Below, piece after piece: positions 10,421 to 22,160 of a DNA stretch of 64,000 nucleotides. The stretch covers positions 31,932,318-31,996,317 of the forward strand of contig NC_087068.1 in NCBI RefSeq assembly GCF_963678635.1. The letters run 5' to 3'. The notes under the pieces are model-generated. The model saw only the letters and a list, made by a program, of their open reading frames with translations, made no database searches and had not been told where the DNA came from. The stretch is from Symsagittifera roscoffensis. Taxonomy: Eukaryota; Xenacoelomorpha; Acoela; Convolutidae. How positions within the stretch are numbered: the first letter of the stretch is position 1; every line of letters starts with the position of its first letter. The position numbers and the translations under genes are program-made.

Positions 10421-11600
10421 TTTTTCAAAAAAATTTTTTTTTGGTTTTTTCGTATAACTTCCCGTCATCACCATTTGCAGGGGGAAAATCATAATACCAT
10501 CAAAATTGAATTTTAATATGAAGATTTTCTGACTCAACTTATTTCGCGAGATGTTTGAAATATATAATTTACACACAAATTAGCTTTCAAATTATTACAA
10601 GTGTGACCTGTCTATCATAAATGGTTTTTCACTCAATCATAGTAGTACCGCGATCATTTTCAGTTTATTGCCACTTACTTCCAGACTACCGATCCTGAAA
10701 ACTGGGTCCCTTTCCCCGTTTGGCAAACACTAGATTTTGGTAAATTTATTTCAATTTTCCACCTTAAAATAGTGAGGGGGGAGGTTTTTTCAAATTAAAG
10801 AAACAAAAATCGTTTCAAAATATAATGGTACCTGTTTCTTATTTGTACGGTAGCTTATATTTGTACAGGGACCAGTTATAGTTTTCTCAAGAGAGCTGGT
10901 AATTTTCAAAGGACCAGTCTATTATAATATTTACAAAAATGAATAAGAACGAGCAATGAAAAAAATTATAAAAAAAGCAAAAAAGTGTACAAAATTTTTG
11001 AAAATCATGGAACAAACTAACTGTACCATAAAAAATTACAAAAAGCTTTCACAATGCTCACAAAAAAAAAACAAATCTTTCTGCGGGACCTCAGACGACA
11101 AAAGAAGCAGACACGAAGGTCTAAAATAGTCGAAAAGTTTCCACAAAATAGGGTTCTGTCTGGAAGCGAATTTCTGGGACTTGTCGTCTCAAGCAAGTGT
11201 GTATCAACTGCACCAAATGCACAAAACACCCTTTAATTTTATAACAAAAATTAATTCCAATAGTTTTGTGAAAAAACTTGAACAAAAAAAGATTAAAAAA
11301 ACACCAAGAAAAAAGCAGAACTTCTTTGAACTACACCGGAATACACTGAAAAGACTTTAAAGTTATAAGAGAACCCTAAAAACTTAGACGAAATGTTGCT
11401 GCGGCAAGTAATTACTACTACATATGCGTTTATTGACCGTTTTCCAATTAAGATGGGGTTGGACATTCGGAAAGTGCGAAAGCAATGAAAAACCTCGACA
11501 GCTTGACAAATTCCAGCATTCAGATGAGCGCATTTCGCATAGCATTCACACTAATTAATGGAATATATAAGGTTTTTCTATGCCATTCGATCTAGGCAGC
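10421..11600. other. AT-rich non-coding stretch
   Basis: 10520-10650 is another partial copy of the 3645-4132 element (TCATAGTAGTACCGCG end). No gene, RNA or clear repeat is seen in the remainder. The open frames near 11050 lie on both strands over the same sequence and match no family. Confidence 0.4.
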
Positions 11601-11639
11601 CTGTGGGTTTGAGGCTGAAAAAAAAACAGTTTACCACAA

Positions 11640-12850
11640 TCGATCTAGCGTATTTTAGATCTTCCAGCTTGTCTTTTCCCTGGTACTGAAACACGGTCTG
11701 TTGATTTTAGCGCAAGGTCATTTTCTTCTCTTCGTTTAACATGTAAAACTATCGTAGCCAGAAGGGCACTTGTAGCTTGTCCAGGTCAACAAGAACTGGA
11801 ATTTCAATTACTGCTTCGTTAGTAACTCTGTCTTTCAAGTGACTCCTGTAATCTTACGCAGAGCTTTTATATCAGCACTCTTATGAGCTCGATATTGTCT
11901 AGGGCTGCACCTAGGTTTCAGAGCAGCACATCAGAACTGACCCGAAACAAGCTCAAAAATTTTATTCGGCAGAAGAGACGCAATTTGCCGCCATTTCGTC
12001 CAGACAGCTTCTATTCTGACCGATGATGCACTTATTTCGCATTTTTTTCACCAAAACTCATGCCACCCCGATAGCAGAATTCTTTGACGGTAGCCAGGGT
12101 TTCACACTGACCGATGAGCAGGGTAGCAATCTAATCTAAGCGATAATTGGAAATACTATTGCATCTTCGACAAACAAATAGTATTGTTCAGGTACTTTTC
12201 TCAGACCACAGCGTTTTTTATGCACACATTGATTACAAAAATTGCGGCGTAATGAATCTGCACCAACTCACTTGAAACAACAAAATTTTGGATATGTTCC
12301 AGTTTTCTGAGCAATGCAGTTGTGGCATGAAATCAAAAGGTTTGTTTTAACCAAATTAACTTTCAAACCTCGCTTTTGTTTCAAATACTTACTTGTCAAT
12401 TGACTGGAATTTGCTTTCAGCTGATATCCTAAGATCATCTTCCTGAAGCATATTCCATGGTACTGTGGAACGAAAATTTCTCGTAGCCTCTTCCATTACA
12501 ATTATAAATAACAATGGACTAGGTCCTGATCCTTGCTGCACACATACTTTAATTTCTTGTGGCCGGCGAACTTGATTTTCGACTCGGCGCACAGACACAT
12601 TATCAGTCGCACTAGAATGTCGGTAACTTTTTGTTGCCTCAGAGCCCATGGGATTGGTTCCCTGAGAACACGGTCAGAGACTTTATCGAGATCATCAAAC
12701 CTGTGATTTCTGTGTTTTTTCTTTTCTGCAAATAGTTCTTTCAATCGTCTAATTAAAAAACGGCAGCGGTGGTTGATCTACCACCCTCAAAACCTAATTG
12801 CATGTCATCTATTTTTATTAATTGTCTCAGACGTTTTCTTTAACTTTTTC
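11640..12850 (-). pseudogene. Decayed non-LTR retrotransposon reverse transcriptase
   Basis: Minus-strand fragments in several frames match consecutive parts of a LINE polymerase. In order they are MQLGFEGGRSTT (RT finger motif) near 12800; DDLDKVSDRVLREPIPWAL (degenerate first catalytic block) near 12670; VCVQQGSGPSPLLFIIVMEE (the xxQGSxLSPLLF motif) near 12540; and PWNMLQEDDLRISAES, where the catalytic YADD has become LQEDD, near 12440. Further downstream KWRQIASLLPNKIF and VPGKRQAGR resemble the thumb and C-terminal segments. Frameshifts and stops make it non-functional. The clade cannot be fixed from this fragment. Confidence 0.78.
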
Positions 12851-13914
12851 GGAAGTTTTGAATGCGTGTTCCAGTAATCGGATGCCTCTAGGATCGACGC
12901 TCTAACCGATTGCCTCTTTCTTTGTAAACACTAACAGTTTCACTTTCGTTCCTGGAAAGTTAGCCGATGGTCCTGCGCTTTTCTTAACAGCTAGCCATTG
13001 GTCCTGGGCTTTGCTTAAATTTTTTTTTCTCAGTGCCAGTGCTAACTTCTGGATAGCAATTTCCTCCAATGAGCCAGCCACTGTAAGACATCTTCCATTT
13101 CCAAAGGATTTGTCTCATTTAAGAGATGCAAAAAGTAGCTTTGATACTATGAGAGAACACCTTGGTCACAAGTCAGGAGTTTTCGTTCCCATTTATTGAC
13201 TTTTGCTCCATCCACATCCTTTTGATCAATTTCAATTCGCTTGGCAAGGCAAAAAAAATCAAGTCGTCTCTTGGTTTTGAGAAAAATTGACACCATTCCT
13301 CGCTTTATTTGTTTTAGCTTCAGCAACCAGGTTTTTCACGGTACTTCTGTCTCCGGTATATCACCCGGTCTTCTACATTTCCAGTACTCAGCTGATTTTG
13401 AACAAATATCTCTTCATTTTTTCACTCTTTTGCCTATTTTTTTTTAACCCAATACCAATTTTTGTCTCGTGCTGTCAGCATGTGCGCTTTTCGCTTCTTC
13501 TAGAAGGATTGATTTTGATGAAAATTTTTCCAGTTCGTCTGTAATTGATTATTCTGTAGTTTTTTGTTATTGCTTCTTTGTAGTTGCTTAAGTTTTCTCT
13601 TTCATTTGATTCCACGATTTTATTCTTCTAACTGTTTTTGACTAATGGTGGTAAATGGGAAGTTCAAAAAGGGAATGACACACAACAAGTCTGTGTTTAG
13701 TACCACATTCTTCGCCTTTGACAATTTTCAAATTTTCGACACTTTTTCTCTGCGACGATCGTGTTAGGATGAAATCACCATTGTTAGAATTTTCTCCACT
13801 CTGAAACGCTGCAGCAACTACTTTTCTGCTGCGACAACTAAGCGGACAAAAATTAAGCAGTCAAAAATAGTCAGACAAGACTTTTTGAAAGCGCTGACTT
13901 TTTAACTTTCCGAA

Positions 13915-14100
13915 AAAACAGGTCCTGACCCGATTCGAACCATTGACTTTTGTCTTAACAAGAAGAAGCTCAAGTTCTTGCCACATATGCGAATTAAAGT
14001 CAGACTTTTAATTGAGCCAAAGGTAAATCGATTCAATTTAATCTGTTGTTAACCCAAAAAAGTCTATATTCCGGTTTGGTAACGCTTGCTAATCGCCAGC
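13915..14100 (-). repeat. tRNA-derived SINE fragment
   Basis: On the minus strand an A-box-like GTGGCAAGAACTTGAG is followed about 35 nt later by a perfect B box, GGTTCGAATCG, then GGTCAGGACCTGTTTTTT. To the right on the plus strand lies TTGTTAACCCAAAAAAGTCT with CGCTTGCTAATCGCCAGCG, the same domain found in the SINE arrays at 22-28 kb. This is a diverged, independent copy of that family. Confidence 0.6.
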
Positions 14101-15639
14101 GTAATTCTCTTCACCCGAAAAGATTTTTAGAAACGCATCAAATAATACCTGGTAAAAATTTGAACAAGCCGACTTCCGTGAAAAGAAAAGAAAAACACTA
14201 AAAAAAAATTTTCCATAAAAAAACTGAAAATTTATAACTAATTTTTTGGTTTTACAAAGTGTCAGAGACGGCAGTTTTAAAATAATGAACATAAATTGTG
14301 AAACTTGAATTTCAATTTAAGATTTTTTTAAAATCTATTAGAAAAAACATATGATAAATAGGCCAACAATATTAACGCCGCGAACAAACTGAAAATAATC
14401 GAAACTTTTACAATGCCTATGTAATTAATCTAAGTAAAATGTAGGTGGTACATTTAAAGGATGTTATAAAAGTCAATTACTAAATTGACCATTCAGTGAA
14501 CAAAACTATTTACGGGAAAAAGTCTAGTACCGCGACTTTAGTAGAAAAAGTCTATTTCGCGACCTTATTCCGAACAGATTTTTTCTTCGTATTTCACATC
14601 GTAACATCACGCAATTCAGAATCACAACATGAGCAAGGTGGCAAGTGTGAGAGAGGGTCTCAAATCACTATTTCTAAGCAAAAACAGCGATTAACTTAAT
14701 CAATATGCGGCGGTCGGTTAGTCGTTTCAGAACAAACATTCTCTCACATGATTCAACTGCCTCATTTGAGATAACTTAATCTATAATTAGTATGACATCG
14801 AAGCAAAATTGAAAAAACATTGAGGTACTCTATCGACATTCACGACCAAGTTCCCATAAAACATCCATGAAAATAAAAAATTAAAAACACGGTGGAGGGA
14901 GAGTTAAAGAAGTAGTAGGATATATAAACCTATTCCAACTTATCCTAAGCCAAATTGATCTAAGCCGTTTAACAATGCAAGTTAAACCATCTAAATCTTC
15001 CCTCTGAGCTCGATATATTTATCCTACGCTCCAACTTATCCTCTGCCACTTTACCCTATGTTCTAATTCACCTTATGCCAGTAAGCCCTCAGCCAAATTA
15101 TCTTGCAATTGAATTCATCCTTTAATGCGCCGATTCAATCTCGAGTTATAAATTGTAACTAGCACGAGTTAATTAACTTGACAAGAATTTGAAACTTGCA
15201 TCAATCGATTTAGTAACAAGGATAGCCGGTTACTGTGCAAGTAGCACAGAATATTCCGACCATAGTCTTTAAAATCTACCAAACAACATTTTCAAATGAG
15301 TGAAGCTTTTTCTGCGTGGTGTGAAGACAGGATATGACAAAAAAACTATAACTAAGGCATATTGGAAGACAGTCATAGTATTATAGGCAAACCGGACAAC
15401 AGTGTTTGAATAAAAATGACTAGAAGAACAAAAATCAAAAGTTTTTTTTTATGACCAAAATGGCATTAACCATATCCAAAAACTAATTTTAATCAAAAAA
15501 AAATTAAAATTATCTATAATTAAACTACTGTAAATGACCTAAATCAAGCATCAATAAGCCTGCTCGCTGGCTTTCTTCGCTCGAAGTTAGACGAAAAATG
15601 AAACACTTCACACCAGAAAAAAAAATTGGTTATTTTTAA

Positions 15640-15760
15640 AAAGGTTCGAACCCCGACTGAAAGGGCTTTAATATGATATATCACTCAGTCCAGTTCAATG
15701 ATAACGTAAGGTACCTGATTATGCGTGAAAAAAAAACAATGATAGCCGGTTACTGTGCAA
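15640..15760 (-). repeat. tRNA-like SINE fragment
   Basis: On the minus strand, GACTGAGTGATATATCATAT is followed by CGGGGTTCGAACC, a B box. A near copy sits at 16865-16925 and 38251-38311 (GTGATTCGAACC). Adjacent GATAGCCGGTTACTGTGCAA also occurs at 15222 and about 15741. Confidence 0.5.
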
Positions 15761-17329
15761 GTGGCGTCATAAAAGGAGCTGAAGAAAAAACCGGAGACTA
15801 GGTATATTCGACAGTCATAGTAAGAAAGCAAACTGGAAAACAATTTTAGTAGAAAAATTACTTGGAAAAAAATCAAAAAAATATTTTCTTCAAGTTTTGC
15901 AGTCTTTTTGAATTCTTGAAAATTTCGATTCCAAAAAGGCGCTAAAATACTCAAAGTAAACAAACTTTACTCAAGTAAATCTAAATTTTTACGTTTTAAA
16001 TTAAGCTATTGTAAGCGATTAAGCAATTACACAGAGGCGAAATTAAACTTCGCATACACAACCAAAAATATGACCGATAATACTACTGGGAAAAACTGAA
16101 AGCGCAAAAATTTGAATCTAGAAAATTATGACTCATTAGCTTAGCAGTACAAGTCAATTTAAAAAAAAACATGCCTCAATTTATAGAGCAGTCTATGGAG
16201 CAGTAATAACATGAAAAATAAAATGAAATAAAAATGAAATTATCACCCCACACGCCATAGTAAGTAGAAAGTGATAAATTTCGCTTCTAGTAACAAATCA
16301 ATTATGGCAAATAAGCTTCCTTTGACAAATTAGGAACGATTTCTATGACGGATTAAATCTCCGCTTCCGCGTTAATAGCGCGAAATACATCGCGCGTTAA
16401 TTGTCCCAAATTGGCCAAAATGGCAATTTTCAAACCCCCATAACTTTACGAAAATTGATCAGAGATAAAATATTTTTCCAAATTTAAGCTCAAGACACCA
16501 ATACCTTTTGAATGATATAAAAGAATCCCGTCAAAAATTGCGAGTTAAAAAGTCGAAATTTGTCTGAAAATAGCCACCCGAGCTTAAATATTCCGTTACT
16601 TTCGGTACGAAAGCCGGAACAATAATACTATGTTAAAATCCTTGGCATTGGCTGTACTTAATAGTTGGTTATTGATCAAAATGAACACTTTCAAAATGAA
16701 CACATTTTATCGCAACAATATTTGCGACTTAGGTTCGAAAAAAAGATAGTGTATACTTATAACACAAGCACTGCTTGTGAAAAATAAGACTGCTTGCTCG
16801 CATTATTCGCTCGAAATAAGACGAAAATAAAAAAATCAATTTTTCTCGACACTGAAAATTTTTTTTAATGTGGTTCGAATCACAACTGTAAGGGCTTTTA
16901 TATGATATATCACTCACCCAGTCCGATAATTATCTACAGTACCAAATTTTGCGTAGAAAACAAAAAAAAAACTAAAAAACACTGACGTACAAGTTTGAAT
17001 TTTGAAACAAGCGAAGCGGAGCTTCGCACCACTTGCGATACAACACAAACATAAAAAAACAAACGTCAAAAAATTGTTGAAAAAACTAGGTGAACCAAAA
17101 TTTCTTATGCCTCGATACAAAGCAGCAAAGAACCCAGCTAAAGCCGGAGGTACATGCTTGATATTGATCGAATTTGCTATACTGATGCGGCACGAAAAAT
17201 GTGATTTCAACAATTGGACTTTGCCCAAAATCTTAGTTGTTTCTCTACTAAAATAAGTAAGAATAGAAACATTTTATGAAAATCAATTTTCCCAGGGAGA
17301 TAATGTTTCTCTTGCAAAAAATTAAGAAG

Positions 17330-18287
17330 TCGCCGATTCTGCAGAAACAATTATCGCAACCGATTCTTTCATTTGAACTTTTCCTTTCAGATTTGACTGT
17401 AAATTTTAAGAAAATTCAAAGTTTCTAAAAAACGGTCAAATGACTTTACAAAATCCTTATTTTCTTCAGCAAACAGTAAGCTGTGGCCACTTGAGCAGAG
17501 AAAACTCCCAAAACCGGGTTTCTCGATTAAACACAATCTGAGAATTTGCACGGTAGCTTTCGCGTAAAGTCAAAAGTTTCCAAAAACTGTCAAACTTTCA
17601 AAACTTTGAGTTGTTGGAAGGCCATAACGTGTTTCTGAAATAAACTGGGCATAGTAATTTATAACGGTAGTCTCTCAACAACCGGTTGTTTTGGTTAAAC
17701 GTATGATATCAGGTTTGGCAGAATAGTTAGCGAAAAAGTCCAAAAAACGGTCAACAAATCAAAAATTTGACATTTCCGCAAACCATAGCTTTTTGTGTGA
17801 AAAAATGTGCGTAGCCGCTTATGCATAAAGGATTCACGCAACCTTCAATTTCGATTCAACCCAAAATCTCAGATTTGGGAGAGAGGTTCTCGAGAAAAGA
17901 CAAAAACTTTCAAAAACGATCAAAATGAAAAACTTGACTTTTCCGAGGGGCATACTTTTCAGTGTCAGAAAAAATTGGTCGTAGTCTCATAACCAAAAGA
18001 GCTTCCCTCAACTTGCTCTTTGAATTTAACCCTAAATATCAGATATTGCAGGGTAGTTTTCAAAAATCTTCAAAATTTTTGAAAAACGGTCAAAAAATCA
18101 ATAATTAGACTTTTCCGAGGGCGATAACTTTATGTGTAAAAACTTTGTGAAAGGCCGCTAATGCAGGCTAGCTTTTACTACCTGTTATCTCCATGGAATC
18201 CACAATATCAGATTTGAGAGACTAATTTTTGAGAAAATTCAAAAAGGATCACAACGGTCAAAAAAATGACTATTTCGAGGCAAAATT
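17330..18287. repeat. ~170-bp satellite-like tandem repeat (copy A)
   Basis: Diverged monomers begin with a variant of GACTTTTCCGAGGGCGATAA and continue through GTGTGAAAAA, CGTAGCCGCTTATGC, AATCTCAGATTTG and AAAAACGGTCAAAAA. Monomer starts are visible near 17760, 17937 and 18109, a spacing of about 172. The last monomer is interrupted at about 18287 and similar sequence resumes at 21637. The same arrangement is present in copy B (38716-39673 and 43023). Confidence 0.75.
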
Positions 18288-18328
18288 TTAGCCTAATTGT
18301 TGTGATAAACTTATCAAATAGGTTTCAG

Positions 18329-18628
18329 ATGGATGAAACGAGTAAGGCCACACCGAGGGCCACAAACAATACCGGTCATGGTTGCATTGACGAGCCGCTA
18401 TGACGAAGGGTGCCCCTCTCAATTCTTCAAATGGCGTTCACTCGAACCTCCTCTGGCCACCCCCAAGTGCTGGTGAAGTGGAACTCTGGCAAACAACACT
18501 GGTCCAACATCCGACATGTGACAGTACGAGATGACGGATCGGGATTCTGGAAGAAAGAAGAAAGGATCCAAGCCCACCGGCTTGATCGAGGAACGACCAC
18601 CCGACAAGCAACGAGCACAGTGGTTTGA
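18329..18628 (+). pseudogene. Small ORF behind the leader, nonsense-mutated in copy A
   Basis: Beginning 7 nt after the 34-nt leader, ATG opens a frame that in copy B reads 99 codons to a stop. In copy A codon 25 is TGA (18401-18403) where copy B has TGG, a single G-to-A change. The product contains VLVKWNSGKQHWSNIRHVTV, which I do not recognise; it may be a retrotransposon ORF1 or the start of the polymerase ORF. Confidence 0.55.
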
Positions 18629-18644
18629 CTCAAACTTTCAGCCG

Positions 18645-21480
18645 CATGGCAATCTCACCTGCCCCAGATTCCGGTTTGGACTTTCATAACTCTTGTGTTG
18701 GTGCTAATTCCGATGCAAATGCCAATGCTGTTCATATTGGTGCTACTTGTTCTGTCTGTTTACAGTGTGTCACTTTGTGTTCTACCGGTAAAGTCAAAGT
18801 TCACAAGGTTCACTACTCCAGGTGCGACGGGTTGGGTCTTGTACCGAAACTCAGCAGTTCTCAGCCCAGTCTGCCTTTTCTGTCCGACATTCACAAGTTT
18901 TCCATTCCCACTCGGAAGCACGTACCTGTCTCTTGCCGCAACCTTTGGGCCAATGTGTCTCATTCTTTCGAGAAACTGAAACGTGCGCCCGGTGTTATTG
19001 ACAACTGGATCGAAGTTTTCATTCTGAGTCAGTGTGTTCTTCGCTCACCCCCGCGGGGCGGTTCCAGGCATCTTAGGTACGAGGAAGCCAACGCGCAAAA
19101 GACGTCTTCACAGATGGTTAGACGGGGATGTGGCTCAGCTCTGGCACGAAGCAACAGCCAGTCTTAAAGGCTCTAGCAGCCCAGTTGCTAACAGTGAGAC
19201 CGACATCAAGCGGGCACGCCAACTCGGACATGATGTCAGCTGTAGAAAGGCTCTTGCCGCCTTGCGTCCTGAGAGTCTTTCCTTCGAAGACTCCGCTCTT
19301 TCTGTTCTGAGAGAAGCACCGTCTTCCTACGGTTGTCAACATTCCCGATAGCGCTGATGAGACACCGCCTTGTGTCATTAGCCAAACGACGTTTCTGGAG
19401 TGCGTCAGAAGTTTTCCCAGAGACTCCACGGCTGGTGTTTCTAAGCTGTACGCTTCTCAATGTTTTTAAGTGTCCTTGCCCAGTGTATGGTGACCGCGCA
19501 GCGTCTTCTATTCTTGACATTGTTAACCTTCTCGCTCACAGAGAAGCTCTCCCGAAGTTGCCCCTCCTTGTGCGGTGCCAGCCTTCTTTCCCTGAAGAAA
19601 AAAGACGGCGGCATTGCCGTTGAAAAACTCTTGAGACGGCTTGTTTCCAAGTGTATTTGTCGCCTTTCCAGTGCTAAAGCGGCCACTCTTCTGGTTCCCC
19701 TGCAGGTTGGGGTAGACATTTCAGGAGGTTGCTAAGCCGTGTCGCATGCTCTCAACGGTCAGGTCAGCTCCCTCAACGTCTCCACCGACCTCGCCGTTCT
19801 CCAATTCGACCTGGAGAACGCCTTCAACAGTTTGAATAGGTCAGCCTTCTTTACCGGGTGGCTGAACTGTTTCGGGAACTGCTTGCTTGGATCAAATTTT
19901 GCAACAGCCAGCCGTCTTGGCTAAGTGTGGTGATTTTCTCATGCTCTCCGCTTGTGGTGTTCAACAGGGCGACCCCCCTCGCCCCGCTTCTTTTTGCCAT
20001 TACCATCCAGCCGATCATTGAGTCGCTGAAGTCCCAGTTCCCTAAGCTCCTCTGCAACGTCTGGTACCTCAACGACGGCTCGCTTGTGGCTAAAGTGAAC
20101 GTACTCGCTCAGGCCTTTACCTTCATTTGTTCTTCATGTCTAGTATTGGTCCTCAGGTCAGCGTTGAGAAATGTGAGTTGTGGTCCCCCAACCCTGAGTT
20201 GGATACCAGTCTTCTCCCGCCGGAAATCACTGTCCAAAAGCTTGGCTTGAAGAACCTCGGCGCTCCAGTTTCCGGCAACCATGATTTTGTTCAGCGGATG
20301 TTTTCCAGGCGTGTCGAGATGGGCAAGGAACTCATGGAGTCTAACCGCTTGCTCGAAGACCCCCAGTTGGAGCTTCAACTTCTTCGCAGCTGCGCTGCAC
20401 TTCCGAAGATCATCTTCAGCCTTCGGACCTGCGAACCCAGTTCCGTCTACTCGCCCCTCTCAGATTTCGACAGCGTTGTTCACAGTGCTTTTGAGGCAAA
20501 AACCGGCTCCGTTGTTTTCGAGTCAACATTTGCAGTCTTCACTGCCAGTTTCGAAGGGAGGCATTGGGCTGCCCATCGCCTCCAAGCTCTGCCATGCCGC
20601 GTTTCTAGGCAGTTATGTCGACACCAAGACCCTCGCTGACCAGATCATGAACAACTCGTCCCAGCAAGCCCCCATCTCTGAGCAAAACTGTCTCCGTCCT
20701 CCAAGGCCACGAACCAACTATTCAGCCTGTCCCGTTCGCCCCTAAAGCTCAAACCAAGCTCACCGACATCGTCAATAGCTCCAGCTGGCGCGAGTGTCTT
20801 GCTACCACGGAACGGGAAAAAGGCGAGTTGTTGTCCTGCTCTCTGGCCAGTAGCGGCGACTGGCTTTAGGCACTCCCTTTGAAGGCCTCGGTCTCTCCTT
20901 GTCTGACGCTGAGATCAGAGTCGCCTTGAGTTTTCGACTAGGCATACCTCTGTTAAGCGAACGTCCTCATGCCTTGAGTGCTCCAAGAGCTTGGATGTCT
21001 TCGGCGACCACGCCCTCGTCTGTTCCTCCGGTGGTGACCGCATCCACCGTCAGGACCGTTTACGCGACGCTTTAAAACCTTGCCTCCAAAGCCGCCCTTT
21101 CTCCAGTCCTTGAGAAAGCCCATCTCACAGAATCGCATTCTTGTCCAGGTGATATTTTCCTACCTTGCTGGTCATCCCGCCGCTCTGGAAGTCTCTGTTA
21201 TAATTTCCCAGCAGCCTGCCACCCTCTCTCATGCTGTAACTTCTGCCGGTTACTGACGACCGAAAGATTGCCAAGCATGCCTCAGCCTGCAATGAGGTAG
21301 GTGTCGCTTTCATTCCTCTATCCGCTGAAGCTCTCGGTGGCTGGTCCCCCTTGGCCGCCAAGAACCTCTGCGGAGTCGCCTCTAGGGCTGCCTTCCAATC
21401 CGCCAACCGTGACCAGCTGCTAGCTGCTAAGTACCTTTTACAGCAGCTGTCCGTCATTTTGCAAAAAGGTAATGCGACGT
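18645..21480 (+). pseudogene. Retrotransposon polymerase (zinc finger, RT, endonuclease), broken
   Basis: A continuous frame from about 18645 to 19167 encodes a C-x2-C...H-x3-H...C finger (CSVC, KVHKVH, RCDGLG). The next segment (QLGHDVSCRKALAAL) and RT blocks follow in shifted frames to about 20640. The RT palm motif FDLENAFN keeps the first Asp, but the catalytic box is YLND instead of YxDD. Fingers, palm and thumb are in canonical order, followed by GLKNLGAPVSGNHDFV and ALSFRLGIPLL. Lengths and order match RLE-type LINE polymerases (R2/R4/NeSL-like group, clade unresolved). Confidence 0.78.
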
Positions 21481-22160
21481 TACTGATGGCCAGGTAATGG
21501 TGTTAACGGTCTAACTCCTCACTACCCACTCACTATTTTCTCACTTGAATTTTGTTAAAATTTGCTAAATTGTGCAGTTATACAATTTCTCGGGTCACTG
21601 ATCTATACAACTTTGGATACCTGATACTTGTTTCGAATTTATTCCGAGGTCCATAACTTTAAGTGTACAAAATCTCGGCATAACTGCTTATAAAGGGAGC
21701 TTTTCAAAACTTTTCTATTCATTGAAACGAAATAAGTCAGATTTGAAACGAAATAAGTCAGATTTGAAAGAGAAGTTTTCGAGAAAACGAAAAAAATATA
21801 TAGGTCAAATATTCCCCCACGGGCTTTTTCGAAGGAGTCAAGTTAAAAAAAACTCTAGGGGAGTATGCAAGTAAGCAGGTAAGTAGGCAGCCTTTCAAAT
21901 GATAACCCTTTGCTAAAATCAGTAGAGGTTTGAGAAAACTAAAAATTTTTCAATAAGGTTGAAGTAAACTTCTATAACGAAAACAAAAATTTCAACGAAC
22001 CGATTTGTAAACATACAATCAACTTGAAAAAAGCTGAGAAGAGGAATAAAATTGTGTTTCCCTTGATAAAAATTAAAGTTAAGTCATTAAGTCGATAAAA
22101 AATAGTCCGAAATAATTGGGCGGAGGAATTGTTTAGCGAGAGAACGAAATACAAAGTCAA

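Larger units (their letters stand above)
12851..16165. other. Non-coding stretch with scattered SINE fragments
   Basis: No protein gene is recognised. Recognisable pieces are a tRNA-like head at about 13915-13990 (minus), a shared 3' SINE domain at 14040-14100, a partial 780-bp unit at 14640-14790, and tRNA-like pieces at 15230-15250 and 15640-15760. The rest is AT-rich sequence. Confidence 0.45.
18288..21640 (+). mobile_element. Non-LTR retrotransposon of restriction-like-endonuclease type, decayed (copy A)
   Basis: The insertion interrupts the ~170-bp satellite. Order of recognisable parts: a 34-nt leader (18288-18321), a small ORF (ATG at 18329), a zinc-finger region (CSVCLQC ... KVHKVHYSRC), RT blocks LKKKDGGIAVEKLLRRLVSK, FDLENAFNSLNR and GVQQGDPLAPLLF, a degenerate catalytic YLND, and a C-terminal tract resembling the endonuclease core (PGDIFLP, then HPAALEVSVI in another frame). 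At least four frameshifts or stops break it. Copy B carries the same breaks, so it was already dead before the duplication. Possible target repeats TATTTCGAGG and TATTCCGAGG flank it. Confidence 0.82.

Noticed and set aside
17002-17256. 84-codon basic frame (MKQAKRSFAPL) overlapping a minus-strand frame of 104 codons
   Set aside because: The two frames lie over the same bases, match nothing known, and are preserved in copy B only through duplication.
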